Origin: Austwickia chelonae NBRC 105200
GTDB lineage: Bacteria > Actinomycetota > Actinomycetes > Actinomycetales > Dermatophilaceae
Direction of reading: 5' to 3'
Length of the DNA stretch: 64,000 nt
NCBI RefSeq assembly: GCF_000298175.1
Contig: NZ_BAGZ01000003.1
Location: forward strand, 62,001-126,000
In this document: piece after piece, positions 63,530-64,000 of the stretch
How positions within the stretch are numbered: position 1 is the first letter of the stretch
How the letters are laid out: each line of letters opens with the position of its first letter
The notes under the pieces: generated by a model
Database searches by the model: none
What the model saw: only the letters and a program-made list of their open reading frames with translations
Told to the model about the DNA's origin: nothing
Program-made: the position numbers and the translations under genes

Positions 63530-64000
63530 GGATGATGCTCCTGCGGTGCGGTCGTGAAACGGTCGGCGCCTTCGTCGAGTAATCGACAGGCCAGATCGGC
63601 ACCGATTTCCACTGGGTAGAGAGGCGATCCGTCAAGACTGCGCCGTATATTTTCACGGCCGTCCACTGTTCCCACGAACGCTGTCAGACAAAGACTGGTT
63701 CCCGATGGGGTAGGGACGATCTGCGCGTGTGCACCGATCGGAGCCGTGCAGCCGGCTTCGAAAGTTGCCAGGAGGCTGCGTTCGGCCTGGACACAGGCAC
63801 GACTGTCCGGATCGTCGAGGGCTTCGACAGCTTGAATGATATCGCTTCGGTCAGAACGACATTCGACGGCGAGTGCACCTTGCCCGGGGGCTGGGATCAT
63901 GTCGTCGACCTCGAGCACGTCGGTGACGACCTCGAGGCGCCCCAGCCGGGCCAGGCCGGCCCGGGCGAGAACAACCGCATCGCAGGCTCCCGAGGCGACC
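63526..64000 (-). CDS. hemC: 3' part of porphobilinogen deaminase HemC (5' end outside window)
   Basis: The frame runs off the right end; about 157 C-terminal residues are visible. LASGACDAVVLARAGLARLGRLEVV (visible as SGACDAVVLARAGLARLGR), IPAPGQGALAVECR and the cofactor cysteine in EAGCTAPIGA are conserved. Polymerises four porphobilinogens to hydroxymethylbilane, the HemD substrate. ATGA overlap with the next gene. Confidence 0.95.
   Translation of the reverse strand, partial: VASGACDAVVLARAGLARLGRLEVVTDVLEVDDMIPAPGQGALAVECRSDRSDIIQAVEALDDPDSRACVQAERSLLATFEAGCTAPIGAHAQIVPTPSGTSLCLTAFVGTVDGRENIRRSLDGSPLYPVEIGADLACRLLDEGADRFTTAPQEHHP

Overview
The window is a contiguous piece of a high-GC actinobacterial chromosome. 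Evidence includes a WhiB protein, an RsdA-type anti-sigma gene beside a SigD-like sigma factor, GroES-GroEL1 with a His-rich GroEL tail under two CIRCE operators, the MurT/GatD pair, menaquinone genes, actinobacterial small families (DUF3817, DUF4229) and many GTG starts. The order groES-groEL1 / whiB / sigD-rsdA-guaB-guaB3 matches the conserved mycobacterial block around whiB3. The overall content would fit a Micrococcales-type organism, but I cannot name the genus. No tRNA, rRNA, CRISPR array, prophage or insertion sequence was seen; this is core chromosome with a few accessory patches.

Layout. 0-5.5 kb: end of a surface protein with a sortase-like tail, a lone B12-binding mutase subunit, an M23 peptidase, PcrA helicase and a small membrane protein. 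5.6-13 kb: an ABC sugar-uptake operon (binding protein, two-domain ATPase, two permeases, FGGY kinase) divergent from a DeoR-family regulator, with a palindromic operator candidate between them. 13-17.3 kb: Nudix hydrolase and GT4 glycosyltransferase divergent from a PIG-L deacetylase and a YbhN-like membrane protein. 17.3-20.4 kb: MurT/GatD (lipid II amidation) and a PAP2 phosphatase. 20.6-24.2 kb: HemY-type oxidase overlapping a radical SAM/SPASM protein, then superoxide dismutase. 24.3-31.9 kb: a gene made of two near-identical repeats, a SnoaL-type protein, guaA, a MerR regulator, a hexapeptide acetyltransferase, DUF3817, SURF1, a NYN-domain protein and an aldehyde dehydrogenase.

32-40 kb: guaB3, guaB, rsdA, sigD, whiB, groEL1, groES. 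40-43.4 kb: a THUMP-like methyltransferase, cobT and cobS in overlapping frames (lower corrin loop of cobalamin synthesis). 43.5-51.2 kb: menC, a divergent Pta, menB, an SDR, menE, a small membrane protein and menA (menaquinone). 51.4-54 kb: glycerate kinase, DUF4229, and CcsB. 54-64 kb: ResB, CcdA, TlpA/ResA (System II cytochrome c maturation), a histidine phosphatase, hemL, GtrA, MarR, hemB, a hemD/cobA fusion and the 3' part of hemC.

Together the region concentrates respiratory cofactor synthesis (haem, menaquinone, cytochrome c, SURF1) and guanine nucleotide synthesis. The observations most worth checking are the HemY-radical SAM pair, which raises the question of whether the radical SAM protein acts in haem synthesis; a perfect 44-bp palindrome upstream of the acetyltransferase; the 117-bp in-frame tandem duplication; the degenerate Pta; and the palindromes upstream of the sugar operon and the marR gene.
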